In this document: positions 1 to 6,187 of the stretch, in pieces
Layout of the letters: every line of letters starts with the position of its first letter
Position numbering within the stretch: the first letter of the stretch is position 1
Assembly: GCA_964425005.1 (NCBI GenBank)
Contig: CAYRKT010000019.1
Location: forward strand, 1 to 25,416
Reading direction: 5' to 3'
Source: CAYRKT01 sp964425005
GTDB taxonomy: Bacteria; Synergistota; Synergistia; CAYRKT01
Length of the DNA stretch: 25,416 nt
Notes under the pieces: generated by a model
What the model was told of the DNA's origin: nothing
The model's database searches: none
The model's input: the letters and a program-made list of their open reading frames with translations, nothing else
Translations under genes and position numbers: made by a program

Positions 1-460
1 CGCAAGCCCCCTCGGAGCCCGTCCCCCCCGCGGGAGCCTGGGCGCACACCTGCACCCCCACGGGGCTCGGCAGGCCCTCCAGCCCGGTCGCCGAGACGGA
101 GACCGCCCTCTTGCGCCTGTTCTCCTCGCTGAAGGTCACCGAGTAGCTCCGCCCTGGGGTCACTTCCCCCAGAGAAGCCGCGTAGTAGGCGAAGCCGAGG
201 CGCTTTCCTTCGACCTCCAGCTGCCCCCCAGCGGGGACGACTGCCCTGAAGCGGGCCGAACCTCCCACGAGGACCACCTCGCCCGTACGGTACACGCTCC
301 CGTCTGGGCCCTTGGCTTTATAGGCCGCCGTCTCCAACCAAGGGGGACCCGAAACCGCCACTTCTACTCCGGAGACCGTCTCCTCTAGCGCGCCGCATCC
401 CCCTACCAGCACAGCCAAGGAGAGCCCCGTAAAAACCCCTACAAAGGCCTTCCTCCTCAT
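1..460 (-). CDS. Putative lipoprotein, 3' end cut by window edge
   Basis: An open frame runs on the minus strand from ATG at 460 to the window edge without a stop, about 153 residues. It begins MRRKAFVGVF, then a hydrophobic stretch ending LAVLVGGC, which resembles a lipobox with Cys22 as the lipidated residue (the -2 Gly is slightly atypical). The rest is rich in Val, Gly and Ser with alternating hydrophobic residues, which suggests a beta-sandwich domain outside the membrane; I do not recognise a family. Its ATG overlaps the stop of the transglycosylase gene (ATGA at 457-460), so it is probably translationally coupled and last in this operon. A VirB7-like role is possible only by position; the protein is much longer than a classical VirB7. 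Confidence 0.7.
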   Translation of the reverse strand, partial: MRRKAFVGVFTGLSLAVLVGGCGALEETVSGVEVAVSGPPWLETAAYKAKGPDGSVYRTGEVVLVGGSARFRAVVPAGGQLEVEGKRLGFAYYAASLGEVTPGRSYSVTFSEENRRKRAVSVSATGLEGLPSPVGVQVCAQAPAGGTGSEGAC

Positions 461-909
461 CTCCTAGCCTCCTTCCAGTACCCGTACACCTGGAGCACTC
501 GGTAAGCGTAGCGCCAGCCCTTTTCGTCTAGCCCGTTGGCCGCCAGACGCGTGGGGCCGCGGTTGTAAGCTGCCAGGGTTCGCACCCAGTCGCCGAAGCG
601 CAGGTAGAGGTCCCGCAAATAGCGGGCCGCGACCCTCAGGTTAGTCAAAGGGTCCCAGAGGGCTTCCGCCGACACCCCGTACTCGAGGGCCACGATGGGC
701 TTCACCTGTCCTAGGCCGATCTCTCCCGCCCTCCCCACCGCCTGAGCGCAGTAGCGGCTCTCCACCCAGACCACCGCTCCGAGAAGGAGGGGGTCCAGGC
801 CTGCCTCGAGGGCCGCTCGCTCCACCAGGGCCTGGATGTCCGCCCTGGGGTAGCCGCAAGCGAACGCCTGGCCGAAAAGGAGGAAGAACAAAAGCGCGGG
901 CCTCCGCAT
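457..909 (-). CDS. Lytic transglycosylase (SLT fold), VirB1-like
   Basis: This 150-aa protein has a short signal peptide (about residues 1-17) and a complete, compact goose-lysozyme-like SLT domain. The catalytic glutamate is Glu50 in VVWVESRY. The second family motif, GEIGLGQV, is at 62-69 and the third, AAYNRGP, at 113-119. Members of this family cleave peptidoglycan between MurNAc and GlcNAc; in T4SSs (VirB1) they locally open the wall for the channel. The gene starts 2 nt after the stop of the VirB10 C-terminal-domain gene and overlaps the following lipoprotein gene by 4 nt, so it sits within a tight operon of channel parts. The length is minimal for the family but all motifs are present, so an active enzyme is likely. 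Confidence 0.9.
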   Translation of the reverse strand: MRRPALLFFLLFGQAFACGYPRADIQALVERAALEAGLDPLLLGAVVWVESRYCAQAVGRAGEIGLGQVKPIVALEYGVSAEALWDPLTNLRVAARYLRDLYLRFGDWVRTLAAYNRGPTRLAANGLDEKGWRYAYRVLQVYGYWKEARR

Positions 910-911
910 CC

Positions 912-1790
912 TCAGGGGCTAGCGGACCTCGAGGCGCCCGCGCCAGGCGGGAAAGAGGCCACCAAGATCCTCTCTCCCGCTCCCTTCACCAGGGCTCTCA
1001 CGATCTGGGTCGAGTTCTGGGGAAGGGCGAAGACGTTCCCTATCCTTCCGAGGGAGTAGGTCCAGAACGGGGCCGCCTCGAAGGTCGACACGGCGATGGG
1101 ACCGTTCGGACCGCTCACCACCTGCGTCTGGGTCTGCCTGTTGAGGGCCTGCACCCAGTCGGAGAGCCCTGAGACCGCCGCGCGCAGGAGGTCAGCGGCC
1201 AGCGTGGGGGCGATGTCCGCCACCGTCCCGTTCAACCCGAAGAGCCTGTCTTTGGGGTCGAAGGCGAATCCGTTCAAGGTGTAGACCTTGCCTTCGCCCG
1301 TGACCGCCACGTCGAAGCGGACTAGGGCCCTGGCGTTGGCGGAGAACGAGGCCGTCCCCATGAGGACGAGCCTCGGGCAACGCTCCTCGCCGCACCAGTT
1401 GGCCGTGGACTGCGCCACCACGGGGGTGTCCGCGAGAGGGGTAGCGAGGACCCCCGTGAGGAGCTCGGCCTCGAAGAGCCGGCCCACCGGGAAGGCCTCC
1501 CCTCCGGGGCTTTGGACAACCCCCTGGGCTCCTTGCGCCCCTTCCCCCGAAGGGGTCTGAGGGAAGAAAGGCACGGAGTAGTTGACCGGGAGCTGCGGCA
1601 CAGTCTCGGCTCCCTGCCCTTGCGCCGCCCCCCCAGAAAGCGCGGGTGCCTGCGTAAAGGGGGTGCTCCCTTGGCGCTGCCACAGCACCGTGTAGCTGTC
1701 CACCGCGCCCGGGCGCGCGTAGAAGTCGTTCGCCGCCCCGACGGAGACCGTCGCCGCGAGGAAAAGTAAGGCCAACTCTCCCTTTTTCAT
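912..1790 (-). CDS. Secreted VirB10/TrbI C-terminal domain protein
   Basis: The 292-aa protein starts at ATG 1790, which overlaps the upstream stop (ATGA). Residues 1-20 form a signal peptide (hydrophobic core, cut near VGAA). Residues 20-100 are Gln/Gly/Pro-rich linker. Residues about 101-282 match the pattern of the VirB10/TrbI beta-barrel domain: an early FEAELLTGVL segment, PVVAQ, a G-x-A-x-F segment around 145-150, RALVRFDVAV, then YTLNGFAFDP and GLNGTVAD, followed by an amphipathic helix. Classical VirB10 carries this domain behind a cytoplasmic tail, a membrane helix and a proline-rich stalk in one chain. Here those parts are absent and a signal peptide replaces them; a matching N-terminal half is encoded at 20971-22080. 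Cys133 and Cys138 could form a small disulphide loop. The family call rests on motif pattern only. Confidence 0.65.
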   Translation of the reverse strand: MKKGELALLFLAATVSVGAANDFYARPGAVDSYTVLWQRQGSTPFTQAPALSGGAAQGQGAETVPQLPVNYSVPFFPQTPSGEGAQGAQGVVQSPGGEAFPVGRLFEAELLTGVLATPLADTPVVAQSTANWCGEERCPRLVLMGTASFSANARALVRFDVAVTGEGKVYTLNGFAFDPKDRLFGLNGTVADIAPTLAADLLRAAVSGLSDWVQALNRQTQTQVVSGPNGPIAVSTFEAAPFWTYSLGRIGNVFALPQNSTQIVRALVKGAGERILVASFPPGAGASRSASP

Positions 1791-2248
1791 CCCTTCGACC
1801 TCCCTCGCCTCAACAACACCACTTGGCAGGGCTTGGGCCAGCACAGGGTCGAGACCAGCCGCGCCCTGGCCCTCGAGAAGACTCCCCAGGCCTGGCCCGC
1901 GTACGCGGCGCGGTACGCCCGGACCTTGCGCTCCACCTTGGAGACCGGGTAGCGCAAGTCCACCTCCACCGCCCAGGTCCCCTCGGGCCTCTCCCACAGG
2001 GCGTCGGGAACAACCTCACCGAACCCCTTCGGAAGCCGCCACGCGGGAGGAGCCCCCAGGGCTTCCCAGAGCTCCCTGAGGTAGGCCAGATGCGGCAGGG
2101 AAGAGGGGGCCAGGCCGTCCCAGACCCCCGGGGGAAGGGCCAGGCGGATCGTCCCGAAGGGGGAGAGGGAGACCCTCCGCTCGATCCATCCCTCCGGCCT
2201 TTCCCTGGAGCCCTCGAGGACCACTGGCAGCTTGGCCATCTCACTCAT
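1787..2248 (-). CDS. Replication-relaxation-like (PD-(D/E)XK-type) protein, short form
   Basis: This is a 153-aa cytoplasmic protein without signal peptide. Residues 80-130 carry VPDALW, then WAVEVDLRYP, then K104/K108 and a Tyr pair, ending WGVFSRARARL. This P-D-A ... E-V-D ... K ... Y order resembles the C-terminal nuclease-like part of replication-relaxation proteins found on plasmids and mobile elements; the usual N-terminal winged helix seems missing. D82, E95 and D97 would be the metal-binding candidates. Two starts are possible: ATG 2248 (overlaps the previous gene by 8 nt) or ATG 2239, which has a better-spaced AAGGG. The gene lies between a small membrane protein and the VirB10 C-domain gene. 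A DNA-handling role is inferred; I am unsure of activity. Confidence 0.45.
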   Translation of the reverse strand: MSEMAKLPVVLEGSRERPEGWIERRVSLSPFGTIRLALPPGVWDGLAPSSLPHLAYLRELWEALGAPPAWRLPKGFGEVVPDALWERPEGTWAVEVDLRYPVSKVERKVRAYRAAYAGQAWGVFSRARARLVSTLCWPKPCQVVLLRRGRSKG

Positions 2249-2420
2249 CCCTTCCCGCCTCCACGCTCCTCACCAGGCGGTGCAAGAGCCCCGTCATCTC
2301 GGTGGCCATGATGCCCACCAGTCCGAGGAAGAGCCCAAAGGGGAGAAACAGGGCCAGCACCGACATGCCTCTACCCACCCACACGAGAACGGTCAGGTAC
2401 TTGTCCTGGTTCACCTTCAC
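2241..2420 (-). CDS. Small single-pass membrane protein (59 aa)
   Basis: A short gene fills the space between the PLD-like gene and the replication-relaxation-like gene. It starts at GTG 2420, overlapping the upstream TGA (GTGA), and ends at TGA 2241. The product begins VKVNQDKYLTVLVW and has one strong hydrophobic segment at about residues 18-38 (SVLALFLPFGLFLGLVGIM), followed by a charged tail. Overlaps on both sides and an AGG just upstream argue for a real gene. It has no recognisable family; as a small membrane protein inside a T4SS operon it may be an accessory of the inner-membrane complex, but that is only context. Confidence 0.65.
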   Translation of the reverse strand: MKVNQDKYLTVLVWVGRGMSVLALFLPFGLFLGLVGIMATEMTGLLHRLVRSVEAGRDE

Positions 2421-2890
2421 CTCCAGAAGTGGAGCACGATAGCCTCGGGACTGTAGAGAAAAGGCGAAGACCGCCTCAGGGCCTCGCGGACCCGCGCGAG
2501 CGCCGCGGCCACCTCCTCCCCCTCCAGGCGCTCCAAGGGGCCAGAGGCCCCGAGGCCCCGGCCCCTGAAGGCCACCTGGTTGTTCACGATGAGGAAGTAC
2601 TCGTCTACAGGTCCCAGGTAGAGGTACGCCCCCGCGAGGTAGAGCCCTAGAAAGTAGCTCGCCTTGTCGAGGTAGGTGTGGGGCGAGGTGAGGAGAGCGA
2701 CCGTCCCCCCCTGCTTGGTCACGAGGCGGTGAAGAGCCTGGGCCACCTGGGGGTGCCTCAGGTAGCTTCCCACGTATACGACGCTCTTGGCCCCGCTGAG
2801 TTCAGAGAGGAGCTCCGGCAACGAGGAGGGACTCGCCCCCCAAGCGGGGACGAGGAGCACGAGGGCGGCGACGAGAACCCTTGGGCTCAT
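2417..2890 (-). CDS. Secreted PLD-like domain protein lacking the HKD motif
   Basis: The product (157 aa from ATG 2890) has a signal peptide (VLVAALVLLVPAWGA) followed by one compact domain. The order LSELSGAKSVVYVGSYLR, an amphipathic helix VAQALHRLVTKQ, the strand GGTVALLTS, and later EYFLIVNNQVAFRGRGLG looks like a single phospholipase-D-type domain, in which an invariant H-x-K-x4-D would sit where EYFLIVNN is found. His and Lys are gone, so catalysis of the PLD type is unlikely. Known conjugative plasmids encode active secreted PLD nucleases (for example Nuc of pKM101); this would be a degenerate relative. The start was chosen because TAGAAT sits 7 nt upstream; ATGs at 2896 and 2899 are in-frame alternatives. 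First gene of the operon that runs down to position 1. Confidence 0.5.
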   Translation of the reverse strand: MSPRVLVAALVLLVPAWGASPSSLPELLSELSGAKSVVYVGSYLRHPQVAQALHRLVTKQGGTVALLTSPHTYLDKASYFLGLYLAGAYLYLGPVDEYFLIVNNQVAFRGRGLGASGPLERLEGEEVAAALARVREALRRSSPFLYSPEAIVLHFWR

Positions 2891-2897
2891 CCTCATC

Positions 2898-2903
2898 ATT
2901 CTA
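2898..2903 (-). promoter_or_regulatory. -10 box TAGAAT, leaderless promoter
   Basis: On the minus strand TAGAAT is followed by 7 nt and then ATG 2890, the spacing expected for a leaderless transcript. It lies between the hairpin at 2929-2954 and the PLD-like gene, so it probably starts the operon covering 2890 to 1. No clear -35 was identified. Confidence 0.5.
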
Positions 2904-2928
2904 CTCGGGTCGCGAGGGAAGAGAAGGC

Positions 2929-2954
2929 GCGCGGGGGGACGCGTCCCCCCGCGC
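2929..2954 (-). terminator. Perfect 26-bp palindrome, probable terminator after the VirB3-like gene
   Basis: The 26 bases form a perfect palindrome (half site GCGCGGGGGGACG), giving a very stable GC hairpin. On the minus strand it follows the VirB3-like stop by about 16 nt and is itself followed by a pyrimidine-rich run (CCTTCTCTTCCC). Position between a gene end and the next leaderless promoter favours a terminator. A protein-binding site is the alternative because the symmetry is complete. Confidence 0.6.
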
Positions 2955-2970
2955 TTCTCAACGGCAGACC

Positions 2971-3285
2971 TCAGTCCCTCACCAAGGGCTTCGTCTCTTC
3001 GGGCTTGCCCGGGTAGTACACCTCCTTCGTGCCGACCCAGGAGAAGAGGTCCTCCCAAAAGCCCGGGGGGAACCGCTTCTTGACGTGCTTGTAGAGCCTG
3101 TAGACCCCGTAGAACACCGCGAAGAAGGCGATCAGGGTGAGGGTGGTCCCGAGAAGGGGGCGGAAGGCCAGCACCACAAAGAGGGAGATGCCCGCCAAGA
3201 TCGTGAGGGTAGGCAGGTCGAAGACCACCACGGGATCTAGGTCGGGGGCCTCCAGGGGCTTCTCGGGGTCGAGGATGTCTTCCAC
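2971..3285 (-). CDS. VirB3/TraL-like small inner-membrane protein
   Basis: This 104-aa protein (GTG start at 3285) has an acidic N-terminus, two close hydrophobic helices at about 26-42 and 45-63, a basic stretch (YRLYKHVKKR) and a cytoplasmic tail with GTKEVYYPGKP. Size, topology and position directly after the VirB2-like gene match VirB3/TraL proteins, which sit in the inner membrane and work with the VirB4 ATPase. AGGTGA lies 8 nt before the start. VirB3 proteins diverge strongly, so the call rests mainly on topology and neighbours. The strong hairpin at 2929-2954 follows, so the VirB2-VirB3 pair is probably its own transcription unit, allowing pilin to be made in excess. Confidence 0.55.
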   Translation of the reverse strand: MEDILDPEKPLEAPDLDPVVVFDLPTLTILAGISLFVVLAFRPLLGTTLTLIAFFAVFYGVYRLYKHVKKRFPPGFWEDLFSWVGTKEVYYPGKPEETKPLVRD

Positions 3286-3301
3286 AGCTCGTCACCTAAT
3301 C

Positions 3302-3658
3302 TTAGTCTGCCGTAGACCCCTTGATGCACTGGGTAAACTGATTCCCCGCTCCTCCCGAGCTTGCCCTCGCCTGGAGCCACTGGTTGCCCACCATGAAGAG
3401 GATCGCGGTCACCAGGGAGACGATCATGTAGCGGATGGCCCCGCGGCCGCCCGCCACCAGGAGGATGATGCCGATGGCGAAGACCACGACGATGGCGATC
3501 CAGACCATTGGCCCCGCGACGAAGCGGATGAGCGGGCAGAAGGCCTGGATGAGGTTGTCGACGATGCCTGTGAGGTCCTGTTGGGCAGCGCGGGCCGCTC
3601 CGAGCCCAAGAGGAAGACCCCAAACCGCCGTGCGTCCAAGCTTCCTCAGCGTCGTCAC
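3302..3658 (-). CDS. VirB2/TrbC-like T4SS pilin
   Basis: The 118-aa product has a long signal region ending GLGAARA near residue 24, then a short soluble loop, two membrane helices at about 48-70 and 75-93 joined by a tight basic turn (GGRGAIRY), and a polar tail. This layout is typical of VirB2/TrbC pilins, which are inserted in the inner membrane and then assembled into the pilus. Cys41 and Cys111 could form a disulphide, plausible for heat stability. The start is GTG 3658 with AAGGAGGT 5 nt upstream; an ATG two bases earlier is out of frame and followed at once by TGA. A TATAAT box at 3682-3687 provides a dedicated promoter. The VirB3-like gene follows. Confidence 0.7.
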   Translation of the reverse strand: MTTLRKLGRTAVWGLPLGLGAARAAQQDLTGIVDNLIQAFCPLIRFVAGPMVWIAIVVVFAIGIILLVAGGRGAIRYMIVSLVTAILFMVGNQWLQARASSGGAGNQFTQCIKGSTAD

Positions 3659-3660
3659 AT

Positions 3661-3676
3661 CGCACCTCCTTGTGCG
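3661..3676 (-). promoter_or_regulatory. Hairpin presenting the VirB2-like ribosome binding site
   Basis: In the minus-strand RNA the sequence CGCAC-AAGGAG-GUGCG forms a perfect 5-bp stem with the AAGGAG Shine-Dalgarno as its 6-nt loop. It is followed by AUGUGA, a start-stop pair overlapping the real GTG start at 3658. This may tune pilin translation. The sequence fact is firm; the function is inferred. Confidence 0.45.
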
Positions 3677-3681
3677 CCCTC

Positions 3682-3687
3682 ATTATA
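3682..3687 (-). promoter_or_regulatory. -10 box TATAAT for VirB2-VirB3
   Basis: A consensus TATAAT lies just downstream of the stop of the 539-aa gene and 23 nt before GTG 3658. This leaves a short leader carrying the Shine-Dalgarno hairpin, unlike the leaderless promoters elsewhere in the window. No convincing -35 was found. Confidence 0.6.
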
Positions 3688-3694
3688 CGACGAC

Positions 3695-5314
3695 CTACCT
3701 CTTCGGTAACGGCAAGACCGGGACGGGCACACCCCGCGCCCTGGGTATGGGGTAGGCGTCGGGGACGGAGACCCAGTCCCAGTAGTACCTGGGCCCCGAG
3801 TAGAGGACCTGGTAGGGCGCGATGAAGATGGGGCGGATGTTGGGGAGGTCCGGATAAGTCGGGAAGATCACGAAGGGGGGGAACGGGACGAATATGGGTT
3901 TGGTCGTGTCTACGATTATGGGGACGTGGATGACGTGGAGGCTCCTCATGAACGCCACCGCCGCGTACTCGGCGGCGCCCCAGTCCTGCCCCGGATCGGG
4001 GAGGGGGGCGAACTCGAGCCTGCTGAACACCTGGTGGTAGCTCGTGTAGCCCAAGGCCTCGTGCACCTGGGGCAGGCTGGGGGGGAGCCAGCGCTTGAGC
4101 TCCTCGAGGGGCCACACGCCCCTCGCCTTCTCGTCCCGGTACTGGTCTCCCCACATGAGGGCGCTCAGGGCGTTCCTCGCCCCATCGGGGATCGAGGGCA
4201 AGGGCACGGGAAGGTTCAGCCGCTTCACTAAGCCCTCAAGGACGGGCACGAAGTAGGCGTACCGCGCCACCCCCAACAGGTTGTCCGAAAAGCTGGTCTT
4301 GGTGAAGAGCGTCTCCAAAACCTTCTGGAGGTCGCGGGCCGCCTCCGCGTTCGGCGCGATTCGGATCACCGGAGTCATGGTCGCTCCCAGGCCCACCTCG
4401 TGGCCGCTCCACGCCGTGGGGAGGTAGACCTCGGGGTCAACCGGCGCCTGCCCCTTGCCGAGCCCCTCGAGGACCCCCTTCAGGGATGCCAAAAAGTCCG
4501 TGGGGCTCCCCCTGGGGGCCACGGCCTTCAGGACGTCCGAGATGTACTCGGGGACGTACTTCTTTTCCACCAAGGCCAGTCCCCTCCGGGCCCGCTCCTC
4601 GAACTCCCCCATGTCGATCCAGACTGGCTCGGGGTACCCCGGCGTGGTGATCTCGCCGAAGGGCGTGATGATCTTCACGCCGCTGATCATGGGGAAGAAG
4701 GGAAGGTTGCCCGCGTCCAGGCCCACGTCGTCGCAGTAGTCCTCAGGCCGCACCCGCGCCACCCCAGCGTGGTAGCTGGTGTACCAGTCGAGCCTGAGCT
4801 TCCCCTCAGCGCTGGCCTTGTTCGGCGGAAGAGGCTTGGCGTACCCCTCCGGAAAGACGTCCGTGGGTGTCCCCACGGAGACCTCGGGCTTAGGAGGGTT
4901 CAGCTTGACGCCGCTCTCGACCAAGGGCCAGAGGGCCTTTTTGACCGCGCACGTCACCTCCGTGACGCCGAATTGGTAGTGGATGCGGGTCATCACGTGC
5001 CAGTAGGCCCGTTCCTCGAGGCGCTGCCAGGCGAGGAGGATGTCGCGGGAGACCGCCCTCGTCCCTTCGAGGGTAGACGCGGGAATGTGCCACTCGTAGT
5101 CCTTTGGGACGGCTTTCGGGTCTCCAGCCTCGGCCTTTTTCGCTTCCCACATGCGGTCCAAGCGGTAGACCGTCACGTAGGGCAAAATTCCCTTGTCCAG
5201 CGCGTCGGGAACTATCCAGGGCAGACCGCCGTAAGCCCCGTCTTTGTACCTCGATGCCCCCAAGGCGGTGAGGGACGCGGCAAGCAGCAGCGTTGCAGCG
5301 ACTCCCTTTCTCAT
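3695..5314 (-). CDS. Large secreted protein of unknown function (539 aa)
   Basis: The protein has a clear signal peptide (residues 1-19, ending ALGA) and no other membrane segment, so it should be exported. The mature part holds only two or three cysteines (in VTCAVKK and EDYCDDV), many Trp/Tyr/Pro residues, and a C-terminal region very rich in Pro, Ile, Phe and Tyr (for example IFVPFPPFVIFPTYP) ending in a basic PLPKR. I do not recognise a family. It sits directly upstream of the VirB2-like gene and has its own strong leaderless promoter (TATAAT, 7 nt, ATG). The place and size would suit a pilus-tip, adhesin or outer channel component, comparable in role to TraU/TraH-type proteins, but no sequence match supports this. 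Confidence 0.75.
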   Translation of the reverse strand: MRKGVAATLLLAASLTALGASRYKDGAYGGLPWIVPDALDKGILPYVTVYRLDRMWEAKKAEAGDPKAVPKDYEWHIPASTLEGTRAVSRDILLAWQRLEERAYWHVMTRIHYQFGVTEVTCAVKKALWPLVESGVKLNPPKPEVSVGTPTDVFPEGYAKPLPPNKASAEGKLRLDWYTSYHAGVARVRPEDYCDDVGLDAGNLPFFPMISGVKIITPFGEITTPGYPEPVWIDMGEFEERARRGLALVEKKYVPEYISDVLKAVAPRGSPTDFLASLKGVLEGLGKGQAPVDPEVYLPTAWSGHEVGLGATMTPVIRIAPNAEAARDLQKVLETLFTKTSFSDNLLGVARYAYFVPVLEGLVKRLNLPVPLPSIPDGARNALSALMWGDQYRDEKARGVWPLEELKRWLPPSLPQVHEALGYTSYHQVFSRLEFAPLPDPGQDWGAAEYAAVAFMRSLHVIHVPIIVDTTKPIFVPFPPFVIFPTYPDLPNIRPIFIAPYQVLYSGPRYYWDWVSVPDAYPIPRARGVPVPVLPLPKR

Positions 5315-5321
5315 GCCCTAG

Positions 5322-5327
5322 ATTATA
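5322..5327 (-). promoter_or_regulatory. -10 box TATAAT, leaderless promoter
   Basis: A consensus TATAAT on the minus strand is followed by CTAGGGC (7 nt) and ATG 5314. This is the clearest leaderless promoter in the window. The spacer upstream contains no obvious TTGACA. Confidence 0.7.
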
Positions 5328-5343
5328 GGACGCCTCTCGTCTT

Positions 5344-6186
5344 TCATTTCTTCGGTCGCGTCCCTTTGCACTCCGGGTACCTCGTGCAACTCCAGAACTC
5401 TCGCCCGGCGTTTTTCCCCCTCTTCGCCACCTTCAAGACCATGGGGCTGCCGCACACCGGGCACTTGGGCGTTCGCGCTTTTTCCTCCTCGCGCTTGACC
5501 TCTTTGGCCTCTTCTCGGGGGCGCTTTCCCTGCGCCTCGCCAACCTGACCCCGCTTCTCGGGTCTCTTTGGAACTGGAGAAGGGGAGCTGGGCTCGGCCG
5601 CCTCCTTCTCCACCTCCGCACCCGCCTCCTCCTTTCTTCGCCTCCTCTGGCCTAAAAGGAGGGTTTGAGCGTCCACCTCGCCCCGCCACCAGAGGGTCGC
5701 GAGGTCTTGGGTCGCCGCCTTGCCCTCGTCCCCTTCAGGGGAGGAGGGAGAAAGCGCTGGGGGAGCAGAGGAGGAGGCCGCGTCTTCCTGGCCTCCCTCC
5801 TGAGCTCTCGCCTCCCCCCCTTTTTCGGCGGCCTCCTTTTGACCTTCTTCCTCCTCCGGAGCGGGAGGGCTTGAGAGGACTTCCTCTACGATGGCGCACG
5901 CCACCCCCATTTCGCTTAGGGTGTGGTAGCCGTTCGACCTCTCGTAGAACAGGGCCCGCACGGCCCAGCCGCTTCCGTCGACGACCACGAAGGGGACGAC
6001 TTCCTGGGCCACTTCGTCCGGTAAGCCCCCCTCCACGATCAGCCCTACGGGGACGAGGGGGACGACCCGGTTTTCAGGGAAAGACTCCTCAAGCCTCCGC
6101 CAGATCGCAAGCTCCTCCTCCGCGAGCAGCTGCAGCAGGCGGAGCTTTCCCTTCGCCTCCCTTCTCAGCCACTTCAAAAGCCCCAT
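5344..6186 (-). CDS. Protein with DUF2726-like N-terminus and topoisomerase-type zinc ribbon
   Basis: This 280-aa cytoplasmic protein has three parts. Residues about 20-103 contain PENRVVPLVPVGLIV, VVPFVVVDGSGWAV and a final GVACAIV. The order recalls the DUF2726 restriction-nuclease-like fold (outer strands, F-V-V-V-D, then the requester strand), though the charged active-site pattern is not convincing. Residues 105-235 are low complexity, rich in Glu, Ala, Lys and Pro. Residues 242-280 are a four-cysteine zinc ribbon (Cys242, 245, 267, 273) ending in a basic tail, as in topoisomerase I C-terminal repeats. DUF2726 plus this ribbon is a known pairing in bacteria. It starts 1 nt after the upstream stop (TGACATG), so it is coupled. 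Likely single-stranded DNA binding; nuclease activity is doubtful. Confidence 0.6.
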   Translation of the reverse strand: MGLLKWLRREAKGKLRLLQLLAEEELAIWRRLEESFPENRVVPLVPVGLIVEGGLPDEVAQEVVPFVVVDGSGWAVRALFYERSNGYHTLSEMGVACAIVEEVLSSPPAPEEEEGQKEAAEKGGEARAQEGGQEDAASSSAPPALSPSSPEGDEGKAATQDLATLWWRGEVDAQTLLLGQRRRRKEEAGAEVEKEAAEPSSPSPVPKRPEKRGQVGEAQGKRPREEAKEVKREEEKARTPKCPVCGSPMVLKVAKRGKNAGREFWSCTRYPECKGTRPKK

Positions 6187-6187
6187 G

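Noticed and set aside
457..909. Lipoprotein lipobox at Cys18 of the transglycosylase
   Set aside because: The preceding residues Ala-Phe-Ala do not fit a lipobox; a normal signal peptidase site is more likely.
4400..5548. 382-codon open frame on the plus strand opposite the 539-aa gene
   Set aside because: Shadow frame of high-GC coding DNA: His/Arg/Pro-rich, no start signal, no family, while the minus-strand gene has a signal peptide and promoter.
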